From positions 1 through 11,784 of the forward strand of contig CALICZ010000027.1 of assembly GCA_938049075.1 (NCBI GenBank): a DNA stretch of 11,784 nucleotides, written 5' to 3'. The notes under the pieces are model-generated. The model was not told the origin of the DNA, did no database searches, and was given only the letters and a program-made list of their open reading frames with translations. This document shows positions 1-5,350 of this stretch, in pieces (the stretch's first letter is position 1; every line of letters begins with the position of its first letter). The stretch comes from an uncultured Candidatus Saccharibacteria bacterium (GTDB lineage Bacteria > Patescibacteriota > Saccharimonadia > Saccharimonadales > Saccharimonadaceae). The position numbers were made by a program, and so were the translations under genes.

Positions 1-608
1 CACTAGAATCGCGAGAATCAGAAGAAGCACTGCAGCCACTTGCTGTTACATTGTTGGAGAGTGCTCAGTGGCGGCAGCTCAATAAAGCCGAGGAGATGAC
101 TGCTGAGGACGTGCAAGAGCTGGCGAACGCCCACGCTGCCCAAGCGGAGCAATTGGTGCCATTCTTGCAAGAGTATGGCTATGGTGTAGATAATAAACCA
201 CAGCCAGCGAGTGAACAACTGGCCGACCGAGAGAGTGCGCTCTACCGCGACGCGCTTGCAGCGAGCTATATCCAAGAGCTTGAAGCTCGGGGTGTTAAGC
301 TAAGCGATGATGAATTGATTGCAAACGATGTACCTCTGTCGGATGAACTGCCCGAGAGCGAGCAGCGCCGCTTGCTATTGCCTATTGAGTACGCTTTGCG
401 GGCAGCTGAGCACGAGCAGCAAAAGGATGAGAAAAACGAAGAACCTGAAGAGCCTGAAGAGAATAAAGAAAAAGAAGAGAATGATATGCTCGCACCAGTG
501 GTGGAGATCGGCCGAACAGCTGTTGGGCAGGGTAATCGACATGAAGTCGGTGTGACGAGCTCATCAGACAAGAGCGCATGGGAGGGTGCTAAGGCTGCGG
601 CAGCATAA
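1..608 (+). CDS. Acidic helical protein, 3' part (5' end outside window)
   Basis: I do not recognise this protein. The reading frame is open from the first bases of the window (codons in phase from position 3), so the gene starts upstream and only about 200 C-terminal residues are seen; the TTG at 51 is an internal codon rather than a supported start. The visible part is rich in Glu, Ala, Leu and Gln and looks mostly alpha-helical. At about 415-480 it runs into a low-complexity stretch of Glu, Lys and Pro (repeats of EEPEEP and EKEE type), followed by a more ordinary tail ending in AAAA. No membrane segment, signal peptide or catalytic motif is visible. It ends in TAA and is followed 21 bases later by a strong intrinsic terminator, so it is the last gene of its transcript. 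It could be a scaffold or interaction protein, but that is a guess from composition. Confidence 0.7.
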   Translation, partial: LESRESEEALQPLAVTLLESAQWRQLNKAEEMTAEDVQELANAHAAQAEQLVPFLQEYGYGVDNKPQPASEQLADRESALYRDALAASYIQELEARGVKLSDDELIANDVPLSDELPESEQRRLLLPIEYALRAAEHEQQKDEKNEEPEEPEENKEKEENDMLAPVVEIGRTAVGQGNRHEVGVTSSSDKSAWEGAKAAAA

Positions 609-629
609 AACCCTGTAGAAGCAAAGAAT

Positions 630-655
630 AAAACCAGCTGAGAGGCTGGTTTTTT
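630..655 (+). terminator. Intrinsic terminator after the acidic protein gene
   Basis: A perfect 9-bp inverted repeat (AAAACCAGC at 630-638, GCTGGTTTT at 645-653) encloses a 6-base loop and runs into six T residues. The A-tract on the 5' arm would also allow some termination on the other strand. Confidence 0.92.
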
Positions 656-1100
656 AACTGCTTACATTGCTTACAGATGGTATAAACCTTGTACCAAAAA
701 ACTGTAAATGTTAGTGGATGAGAGGCGTGGATATATGCTACGTTGCCTGGATGGCAAAACAATAGATGATCCCAAGACTGGCACAATACACACACCAAAC
801 CGAAAATGTTCCGGCCAGATTGTATGCCGGAACTCTACCGCTTAGCTGGTTGCTGGCCTCCAGATATTTTCTTGTTCGGTGCGTGTATTGTGCTCGGGCT
901 GTTCGTGAAACTTTAGCACTTGGATTTCGCGTACACAATAAGATATAGACGGGAAAAATTTAAGTCAGCAGGCACGTCGTGCTGCGTTGGTGATGACACT
1001 CTCAGCCAGAATACACCCATACTTCGCACCCCTTCTATTATATATCCACCTCTGTAATTATGCGCACAAATGTACTATGTTCCAAAATTAGACAAAATGG
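656..1100. other. Non-coding stretch containing structured element E1
   Basis: No credible coding frame is present. Besides element E1 (781-893, listed separately), there is a small hairpin with TTGCC and GGCAA arms at about 743-757 and an 11-base palindrome-like site, GCACGTCGTGC, at about 972-982. The rest shows no recognisable signal until the promoter at 1101. No tRNA-like cloverleaf with a GGTTCRA T-loop was seen. Confidence 0.6.
781..893 (+). repeat. Structured intergenic element E1 (pairs with E2 at 3778-3886)
   Basis: Outer arms GCACAATACACACACC (781-796) and GGTGCGTGTATTGTGC (878-893) pair at 15 of 16 positions. Inside are a hairpin TTCCGGC/GCCGGAA (809-815, 826-832) and a small hairpin GGTT-GCT-GGCC (848-858) that forms with G-U pairs as RNA. 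The blocks CTCTACCG (833-840) and TTTTCTTGTTCGGTG (867-881) recur in E2, the latter identically. It lies 270 bases upstream of the Panacea gene. The nature is unproven: a structured non-coding RNA, a cis-regulatory leader or a small non-autonomous mobile repeat would all fit. It matches no riboswitch or ribozyme consensus I could recall. Confidence 0.6.
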
Positions 1101-1129
1101 TTGTATAACTTTGGCAAGTACGCTACAAT
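1101..1129 (+). promoter_or_regulatory. Promoter of the Panacea/RelE-like operon
   Basis: TTGTAT (1101-1106), a 17-base spacer and TACAAT (1124-1129) make a good sigma-70-type promoter. Transcription would start near 1136, leaving about 28 bases of leader before the ATG at 1164, with the ribosome site AGGAAGGA (1146-1153) inside it. Weak inverted words lie around it (CCAAA at 1082-1086, TTTGG at 1110-1114), a possible but unproven binding site for the operon's own HTH protein. Confidence 0.6.
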
Positions 1130-1163
1130 GGAGGCATGATGCAACAGGAAGGACCAAATCGCA

Positions 1164-2021
1164 ATGAGTTTTGAGGCAAGTATTAGGCAACTGCGTGGCA
1201 ATGCGGGGCTTTCGCAGCAGGCGGTGGCCGATGCAGTTGGGATTGCCCGCGCGACGTATATTAAGCTAGAGAATGGTGGCCGCGAGCCAAAGCTTGGCGA
1301 GCTGACGAAGATTAGCCAATACTACGAAGTTGGTGTGCAGGAATTGATTAGCGGCATTGCCATGACGGACACTGTTGCACAGCAAGCTCAGCACAGTCCG
1401 TGGCGGGTGGCGGACGATGCAGCACTATATGTGGGCGATACACCAGCCGAATACCGCCACGATGATGCGCAGGGTGCCCAGCCTGCGGCTGCTCAGTCGC
1501 GCGATGCTATCCCGCGGCTCCACACGACCAAACTGCGCCAGGTGCTGCTCTATACACTGGGCAAGATTGGTGCGCGGCCCAATGTGGGCGAGGCGGTGCT
1601 GCATCGGCTGCTGTACTTTATCGATTTTGATTATTACGAGCGCACAGGCAAGAGCATTACTGGCTTGGCGTATCTGCACGAGACCTATGGGCCCGCGCCG
1701 GCTGCAGATTTGCAAGTCTTGGTCGATGAGATGCGGGCTCGCGATGAGCTGGATGTCATTGAGACGAAGCACTTTAGCCACAAGCAGCGCAAGTTCCTTC
1801 CGCTCAAGAATGCCGAGCTGAGCGAGCTCAGTGCCAACGAGATCAAGCACATCGATGCCGAGCTAGAGCGCCTAGGGAGCAAGAGCGCTGCTGAGCTGAG
1901 CAACCTTGCCTACAAAGATGCGCCATGGGTGATTGCGAAATATGGACAGACGATTGATTACCGCGACACGTTTTATCGGACGGACGTTACCTCTGTAATC
2001 GAGTCAGATGATGATTTATAA
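1164..2021 (+). CDS. XRE-type HTH plus Panacea (SocA/GepA-like, DUF4065) antitoxin-like regulator
   Basis: The 285-residue protein has two parts. Residues about 5-62 are a Cro/CI-type helix-turn-helix: LSQQAVADAVGIARATYIKLE is the recognition core. After a polar linker (about 65-118), residues about 121-275 match the Panacea domain, with the family-like string LHRLLYFIDFDYYERTGK (147-163), then LHETYGPAP (171-179) and a late KDAPW (251-255). Panacea domains are known as versatile antitoxin modules, often fused to HTH domains, encoded beside diverse toxins. The ATG at 1164 is chosen because AGGAAGGA lies ten bases before it and the HTH starts at once. The next gene overlaps it by 14 bases, as in toxin-antitoxin operons. 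Expected role: neutralise the downstream protein and repress its own promoter. The domain call is from memory of the family; the antitoxin role is inferred. Confidence 0.8.
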   Translation: MSFEASIRQLRGNAGLSQQAVADAVGIARATYIKLENGGREPKLGELTKISQYYEVGVQELISGIAMTDTVAQQAQHSPWRVADDAALYVGDTPAEYRHDDAQGAQPAAAQSRDAIPRLHTTKLRQVLLYTLGKIGARPNVGEAVLHRLLYFIDFDYYERTGKSITGLAYLHETYGPAPAADLQVLVDEMRARDELDVIETKHFSHKQRKFLPLKNAELSELSANEIKHIDAELERLGSKSAAELSNLAYKDAPWVIAKYGQTIDYRDTFYRTDVTSVIESDDDL

Positions 2022-2436
2022 GCAGGCAACAGAATTTTCAAGTGATCTCCAGACGCTGGCACAGCGCATTCCCACACTGCCAGCCGATATCGAGCGCGTC
2101 AAGCCGCGACTGGTGCGTATCTTTGCTGAGCCAAGTGAGACGACGGTGGCGGATTTTCGCCAGCAGCTCTTTGCGTGCGGTAAGGCGGCCATTATACAGC
2201 AAACTGCTCAGTGCACAGTAGTGCAGCTCTGCCTCGATACCGACACAGCAGCCTATCGACGGGCGGTGTGGCTGGTGTTTGCGGTAGTGCGAGCACTGCC
2301 TCGTGATACACCACCGTCGCGGGCTGCTCGAGCTGCCAGCACGATTATCCTTATCGAGGTCTACGCCACCCCTAACAAAGCACATGGGGATGAGCGGCGT
2401 ATCAAGCGAATTATGAACAAGTTGGAGGAAGCATAA
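2008..2436 (+). CDS. Putative RelE/ParE-fold toxin partner of the Panacea protein
   Basis: This 142-residue protein starts with ATGATG inside the end of the Panacea gene; the second ATG (2011) would do as well. It has no strong ribosome site of its own, so it is probably translated by coupling. The pattern fits a divergent RelE/HigB-like endoribonuclease: an N-terminal helical stretch (FSSDLQTLAQRIPTLPADIE), a central AYRRAVWLVFAVVRA strand-like segment resembling the family's RVIYA-type strand, and a C-terminal IILIEVYATPNKAHGDERRI resembling the EIY(F/H)KGDKENEDRERI ending common in such toxins. No catalytic residue can be assigned with certainty. If correct, it would cleave mRNA on or off the ribosome and be held in check by the upstream protein. 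The alternative is an unrelated small protein of unknown role; the context supports a toxin more than the sequence alone does. Confidence 0.5.
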   Translation: MMIYKQATEFSSDLQTLAQRIPTLPADIERVKPRLVRIFAEPSETTVADFRQQLFACGKAAIIQQTAQCTVVQLCLDTDTAAYRRAVWLVFAVVRALPRDTPPSRAARAASTIILIEVYATPNKAHGDERRIKRIMNKLEEA

Positions 2437-2513
2437 TGTAGAGTAACAGGGTACCAACACTGGTCGAAAATAAGCTGCGTAGAAGAGAAGAGAGCCACGC
2501 ACGGCTGATGGGG

Positions 2514-2542
2514 TTGACAAACAAGACGTAATTTGCTAGAGT
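2514..2542 (+). promoter_or_regulatory. Strong sigma-70-type promoter with extended -10, no gene downstream
   Basis: TTGACA (2514-2519), a 17-base spacer and TAGAGT (2537-2542), preceded by TG at 2534-2535 (extended -10). Transcription would start near 2549. There is no plus-strand gene before 4058, so the transcript is probably a small RNA. Confidence 0.6.
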
Positions 2543-2548
2543 AGTGTC

Positions 2549-2620
2549 CTTGGGTCTGGGGTATAGACAATACTACTCTTGTCTGGTCTACTGTCTTGTG
2601 ACTGTGTGATACCACTGTTT
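2549..2620 (+). ncRNA. Candidate small RNA
   Basis: The expected transcript from the promoter at 2514-2542 would begin near 2549. It can fold with GGTAT near its 5' end pairing with ATACC near its 3' end, with an internal hairpin AGACAA/TTGTCT around an 8-base loop, and then reaches ACTGTTTTTT, a possible weak termination point near 2620. An alternative pairing, GAGTAGTGT with ATACTACTC, starts inside the promoter and competes with this fold. No known RNA family is recognised. Transcription may continue into the two hairpins at 2658-2735. Confidence 0.35.
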
Positions 2621-2657
2621 TTTGCGCTCCGCTTTCTACCGCTTATACTTCCTCCGA

Positions 2658-2701
2658 CCAAATACTCGCTCTAGGCTCCCAATATTAGAGCGAGTATTTG
2701 G
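2658..2701 (+). repeat. Perfect 16-bp inverted repeat (stem-loop)
   Basis: CCAAATACTCGCTCTA (2658-2673) and TAGAGCGAGTATTTGG (2686-2701) are exact reverse complements around a 12-base loop. No T-run follows on either strand, so it is not a standard intrinsic terminator. It may be part of a longer small RNA, or a relic of a mobile element. Confidence 0.8.
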
Positions 2702-2716
2702 ACTGAGGCATCCATA

Positions 2717-2735
2717 CCTCTCGAGATGCGAGAGG
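2717..2735 (+). repeat. Perfect 7-bp stem-loop
   Basis: CCTCTCG (2717-2723) and CGAGAGG (2729-2735) pair exactly around a 5-base loop. It lies 15 bases after the 16-bp stem-loop, so both may belong to one folded transcript. Confidence 0.7.
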
Positions 2736-2831
2736 CGCTACAACAATAGTGTGCGCCATATAGCTACAAACAGTACCCATCACAAGCTATTCATAACAGT
2801 GTAGCATATTTGTTGCAATTCTGTGCAAAAA

Positions 2832-3618
2832 TTATACTATTTTTTCGTAGGGTTCTTGAGAACTATGCCGTACCAAGCGAGCAATGGCACTCCCAAAAAA
2901 TTGCAATTGTGGGTGCTGCTCGTTGACACTCTCGCAGAAATGAACGATCGATCCTACCTCTGTATTAGGTAGTGGCCGCATAAGACCGTGCTCAGCGAAC
3001 TTGTCGAGCATATGTGATGTTGCAGTTGTGTTGTATGGTCCACGTGCTTTTTCATCTACATAGAGTGACTTCCGTATCCGGAGGCCAAGGTAGAACTGAT
3101 GAACTTCGGACAATTGCTGAGGTAGAGGGTGGTTCTTCATATTGACACTCATCTCGACACCTGACGCCTGGGCGATGGCTGCAAGATAAAGTGCTCGTGC
3201 TGCGAGATTGGTGCGAACTCTGTGAAAGCGTTTGTAGCGGGCGATATCTTCAGGCTTGGCTTTGTGAAGCTCCTCTAGCTTGCGAGCAGCATTGATGCGG
3301 TCGTCGGTTGGCTCAATGTAGTGCTGAGCGGCTGCCTCGGGCTTGGTCTGTTATGTAGAGTGTGAGCTCACCATTGCCCAAAACAAGCGCTTGATCGATG
3401 GAAAAATCCCCAATCTTTGTAAAGAATGACTGGCCATCAACCTGATTGATGGGGATTTCGTCGATGTCGCGAATTGGTATTAGGGGTGTCGATTGAGATT
3501 CGAGCAGCGCACTCCGAGCGGCACCACCATAGATGACGTGGTCCGGTGTGCGCCGCGCTTGGATCTCGTGAGCGGTTTTAGGAAATGATAGTTCGTTGAT
3601 GGCATGGGTTTTGTACAT
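2832..3618 (-). pseudogene. Nucleotidyltransferase (CCA-adding/poly(A) polymerase head-domain-like), frameshifted
   Basis: Two minus-strand frames join into one protein of about 261 residues. The first (3618 down to the stop at 3313) carries the head-domain signature of the CCA-adding enzyme/poly(A) polymerase family: YGGAARSALL (residues 30-39), a DID acidic pair (51-53), and GDFSIDQALVL (70-80), which resembles the family's RDFTINALA motif. The second frame is open from 3350 to the stop at 2832 and continues as KPEAAAQHYIEPTDD into a helical C-terminal part. Skipping one base between about 3350 and 3316 restores a single reading frame. There is no homopolymer longer than three bases there, so this may be a true mutation, a sequencing error, or +1 programmed shifting (GCC followed by CGA at 3342-3337). 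The substrate is unknown; at this length it lacks the full tRNA-binding part of a normal CCA enzyme. Confidence 0.65.
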
Positions 3619-3687
3619 TGTGTCTGTCTCTAATAACGCTCTGTTTTTATGAGAGCAATAATTAAAATAATTGTAACAAGAAGCTGA

Positions 3688-3693
3688 TTATAG
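3688..3693 (-). promoter_or_regulatory. Possible -10 box of the nucleotidyltransferase gene
   Basis: On the minus strand a perfect TATAAT would place transcription about 63 bases before the ATG at 3618. A TTGACA lies upstream of it, but with a 23-base spacer, too long for a standard promoter, so the assignment is tentative. Confidence 0.35.
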
Positions 3694-3777
3694 TGCAAAT
3701 AATATTCTTACATATTGTCAATACGTCTCAATTTGAGCTTCTAAACTTCCAAAACTCTTATGCCTATAACTATCTCT

Positions 3778-3886
3778 CAGCAACCTCACTGAACTAAAGA
3801 TATTCTGGCTAGAATATAGCAGCAGGGCTCTCCCGCCTGCTTGGTCGCTGACCCTCTAGAATGTTTTCTTGTTCGGTGGGTTACTG
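3778..3886 (+). repeat. Structured intergenic element E2 (pairs with E1 at 781-893)
   Basis: Outer arms CAGCAACCTCACTGAAC (3778-3794) and GTTCGGTGGGTTACTG (3871-3886) pair along nearly their full length when G-U pairs are allowed. Inside are a P2 hairpin GCTA/TAGC (3808-3811, 3817-3820; ATATTCT/AGAATAT at 3800-3817 is an alternative), GCAGG/CCTGC (3822-3826, 3836-3840) around CTCTCCCG, and GGTC-GCT-GACC (3843-3853). The last is the Watson-Crick version of E1's GGTT-GCT-GGCC. TTTTCTTGTTCGGTG (3864-3878) is identical to E1. Same strand as E1, 171 bases upstream of rpsU. A TATAAC at 3765-3770 would start a transcript just at the 5' arm, but no -35 box is visible. Confidence 0.6.
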
Positions 3887-4019
3887 TAGGAGGTAGAAAA
3901 GGTTTGAGATTTATGTATCTGAATCCTAAGTCCCGCTAAAGAGTCAGTCCCTTAATATTCGTTACTTCATTCTATGAAGCAGGAGATCATTAAAGTTGGA
4001 AAGACTTCGCCGAGAATAA

Positions 4020-4047
4020 TTGCAAAAATTGTCGCATCTGCTATAAT
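4020..4047 (+). promoter_or_regulatory. Promoter of rpsU-yqeY
   Basis: TTGCAA (4020-4025), a 16-base spacer and a perfect TATAAT (4042-4047). Transcription would start near 4054, only about four bases before the preferred rpsU start codon. Confidence 0.55.
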
Positions 4048-4057
4048 GAGGAGCGAT

Positions 4058-4273
4058 ATGGTACAAGTAACACGAAAAGACGAGCGCGAGGCGAATGAGA
4101 ACATCATCCGTCGGTTTAACAGCCGAGTGTTGAAGAGCGGTGTGCTAGCAAAGGCACGGGCATCGATGCGGTTTGCCAAGCCGATCAGCAAGACCGATCG
4201 CCGCAAGAAGGCGATTACCCGTCGTCAGCGCAAGGCTGACAAGATGGCTAAAGTTCGCCTGGGGATCCGCTAG
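4058..4273 (+). CDS. rpsU: Small ribosomal subunit protein bS21
   Basis: bS21 is a small basic protein of the 30S platform, near the anti-Shine-Dalgarno end of 16S rRNA, that helps translation initiation. From ATG 4058 the protein has 71 residues, the family's usual length. It shows the expected order: a short N-terminal strand (VQVTRKDE), an IIRRFNSRVLKSGVLAKARA helix matching the family's LRRFKRSCEKAGVLAEVR, an FAKPISKTDRRKK turn, and a very basic tail. The frame is open upstream to an ATG at 3974, but those extra 28 residues have no bS21 counterpart, and a promoter lies within them. GAGGAG at 4048-4053 is a close-set ribosome site, which may fall outside the mRNA if transcription starts at 4054. 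The yqeY start follows directly after the TAG stop, as in many bacteria where the two genes are neighbours. Confidence 0.88.
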   Translation: MVQVTRKDEREANENIIRRFNSRVLKSGVLAKARASMRFAKPISKTDRRKKAITRRQRKADKMAKVRLGIR

Positions 4274-4732
4274 GTGACGACGCTCAAGCAGCGTATCAAA
4301 GACGAAATGAAAGCCGCTTTGCTTAGCGGCGATCGTTTTGTTGGTGACACCTTGCGCAACCTTGGTGCTGCTATCCTCGATGAGGAGGTGAAGCAAGGCG
4401 TGCGTGAGACTGGCCTGGACGATGCTGCCGTTGAGCAGGTGATCGTTCGTGAGGTGAAGAAGCGGCGTGATGCCGCAGCAATCTATCGCACCAATGGTCG
4501 CCCTGAACTTGCTGAGCCCGAGGAGCGCGAGATGGCAGTACTCCAGCACTACCTGCCGCAGCCACTGAGTGATGAGGAGTTGCAAGCCGTGGTGACCCAG
4601 ACGATTGCCGAGCTTGGAACAGATAATCCACGGATGACGGGTCAGGTGATTGGCGCTGTCAAGGCCAAGGTGGGTAACCGAGCTGACGGTAGGGCGATCG
4701 CTCAACTGGTGCAACGTGCCCTTGCCCCGTAG
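4274..4732 (+). CDS. yqeY: GatB/YqeY domain protein
   Basis: YqeY is a small protein homologous to the C-terminal tail domain of GatB, the amidotransferase subunit that binds tRNA; its stand-alone role is unclear, probably tRNA-related. The 152 residues are the usual length. Recognisable segments are LKQRIKDEMKAALLSGD at the start, LRNLGAAILDEEVK, REVKKRRDAAAIY with the usual EYR-like pattern, EREMAVLQHYLPQPLSDEEL in the middle, and a C-terminal MTGQVIGAVKAKVGNRADGR, where the family has GxVMK..K.......D(G/A)...S. The GTG start abuts the rpsU stop with no gap, so translation is likely coupled and the two form an operon. A separate promoter precedes adk shortly after the stop. Confidence 0.9.
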   Translation: MTTLKQRIKDEMKAALLSGDRFVGDTLRNLGAAILDEEVKQGVRETGLDDAAVEQVIVREVKKRRDAAAIYRTNGRPELAEPEEREMAVLQHYLPQPLSDEELQAVVTQTIAELGTDNPRMTGQVIGAVKAKVGNRADGRAIAQLVQRALAP

Positions 4733-4736
4733 TTTT

Positions 4737-4765
4737 ATGACAAGAGCAATAATTTTTCTTAATAA
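4737..4765 (+). promoter_or_regulatory. Likely promoter of adk-map
   Basis: ATGACA (4737-4742), a 17-base spacer and TAATAA (4760-4765) fit a sigma-70-type promoter. The leader of about 27 bases carries AAGGAGG, an almost perfect ribosome site, shortly before the ATG at 4799. Other AT-rich -10 candidates (TATAAC) lie just downstream. Confidence 0.45.
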
Positions 4766-4798
4766 TAACTATAACCACATAATAACAAGGAGGCACAG

Positions 4799-5350
4799 AT
4801 GATTCTTTTGTTTGGCCCAACTGGTGCCGGTAAGAGTATGCAAGGGCAGATGCTGGCAGTACGCCAGGGGTGGAAGTGGCTCTCGACGGGTGAGATGCTG
4901 CGCCAGAGCACCGACCCAGCGGTGATCGCTACCCTCAAAGCTGGTGAGCTCGTGAGTGACAAGCTGACCTACCAAGTCTTCGATCATGCAGTGCAAGAGG
5001 CGTATCGCAAGCATTACCAAAATATTATTGTTGATGGATTCCCGCGCACCAAAGAGCAGGCTGCCTGGCTCGATGACCATCTGGCGCGCACCGGTGATAA
5101 CATTGACCTCGTCGTGGTGCTGGAAGTACCCGAGCAAGAAATCATGCGCCGCTTAGCCAAGCGAGGCCGAATGGAGGATACACCCGAGACGATTGCGCGC
5201 CGCATGGCTATCTACCGCCAAAAGATGTACCCAGTCCTTGGTATCTTTGCTGAGGCTGGGGTGAAAATCATTCACCTCGACGGGACTGGCACCGCGGGCG
5301 AAGTGCACGACCGGATTTATGACGAGGTAATGCACGCATGGCCCAACTAA
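4799..5350 (+). CDS. adk: Adenylate kinase, short-LID form
   Basis: Adenylate kinase catalyses ATP + AMP = 2 ADP in the cytoplasm. The 183-residue protein has the P-loop GPTGAGKS (6-13), an NMP-binding region with STGEMLR (29-35), the DGFPRT motif (79-84), and the late DTPETIARRMAIY helix (127-139) with its conserved arginines. Between LAKRGR (119-124) and EDTPET the usual long bacterial LID, often with four zinc cysteines, is absent, leaving a short loop as in the 'short' adenylate kinases. A related short nucleoside monophosphate kinase such as UMP/CMP kinase is less likely given the context: the gene overlaps map by 13 bases, and adk-map is a classic bacterial pair. Start chosen for the strong AAGGAGG just upstream and the immediate P-loop strand. 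Confidence 0.88.
   Translation: MILLFGPTGAGKSMQGQMLAVRQGWKWLSTGEMLRQSTDPAVIATLKAGELVSDKLTYQVFDHAVQEAYRKHYQNIIVDGFPRTKEQAAWLDDHLARTGDNIDLVVVLEVPEQEIMRRLAKRGRMEDTPETIARRMAIYRQKMYPVLGIFAEAGVKIIHLDGTGTAGEVHDRIYDEVMHAWPN

Larger units (their letters stand above)
2437..2831. other. Non-coding stretch between the TA-like operon and the nucleotidyltransferase
   Basis: It holds no convincing gene. It contains a promoter (2514-2542), a run of short hairpins ending in T6 at about 2615-2620, a 16-bp perfect stem-loop (2658-2701) and a 7-bp stem-loop (2717-2735), each listed separately. From 2740 to 2831 I see only AT-rich sequence without clear structure. No intrinsic terminator is visible right after the toxin-like gene. 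Confidence 0.6.
3619..4019. other. Non-coding stretch with element E2 and a minus-strand promoter
   Basis: This divergent gap separates the minus-strand nucleotidyltransferase from rpsU. It holds a TATAAT on the minus strand, a small palindrome CTCAATTTGAG (3727-3737), element E2 and, at 3965-3979, a CTTCAT/ATGAAG hairpin. A reading frame that begins at 3974 runs into rpsU but is not needed to explain that gene. Confidence 0.6.

Noticed and set aside
781..893. E1/E2 as a known riboswitch (purine) because of the CTCTACC word
   Set aside because: The other conserved purine-riboswitch segments and its three-way junction layout are missing, and E2 has CTCTCCC instead.
766..948. Reading frames on both strands across 738-948
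   Set aside because: They coincide with the inverted repeats of element E1; their mirrored open frames follow from the repeat arms, and none resembles a protein.
1136..1174. Short reading frame of 12 codons (MMQQEGPNRNEF) after GGAGG, overlapping the Panacea gene start
   Set aside because: The -10 box at 1124-1129 puts the transcript start at about 1136, so GGAGG would lie outside the mRNA. AGGAAGGA before 1164 explains the start of the main gene without it.
2658..2701. The 16-bp stem-loop as an intrinsic terminator
   Set aside because: No T-run follows the stem on either strand, and the stem is not placed after a gene end.
3974..4057. N-terminal extension of rpsU from ATG 3974
   Set aside because: The added 28 residues have no bS21 counterpart, and the promoter TTGCAA-TATAAT lies inside them.
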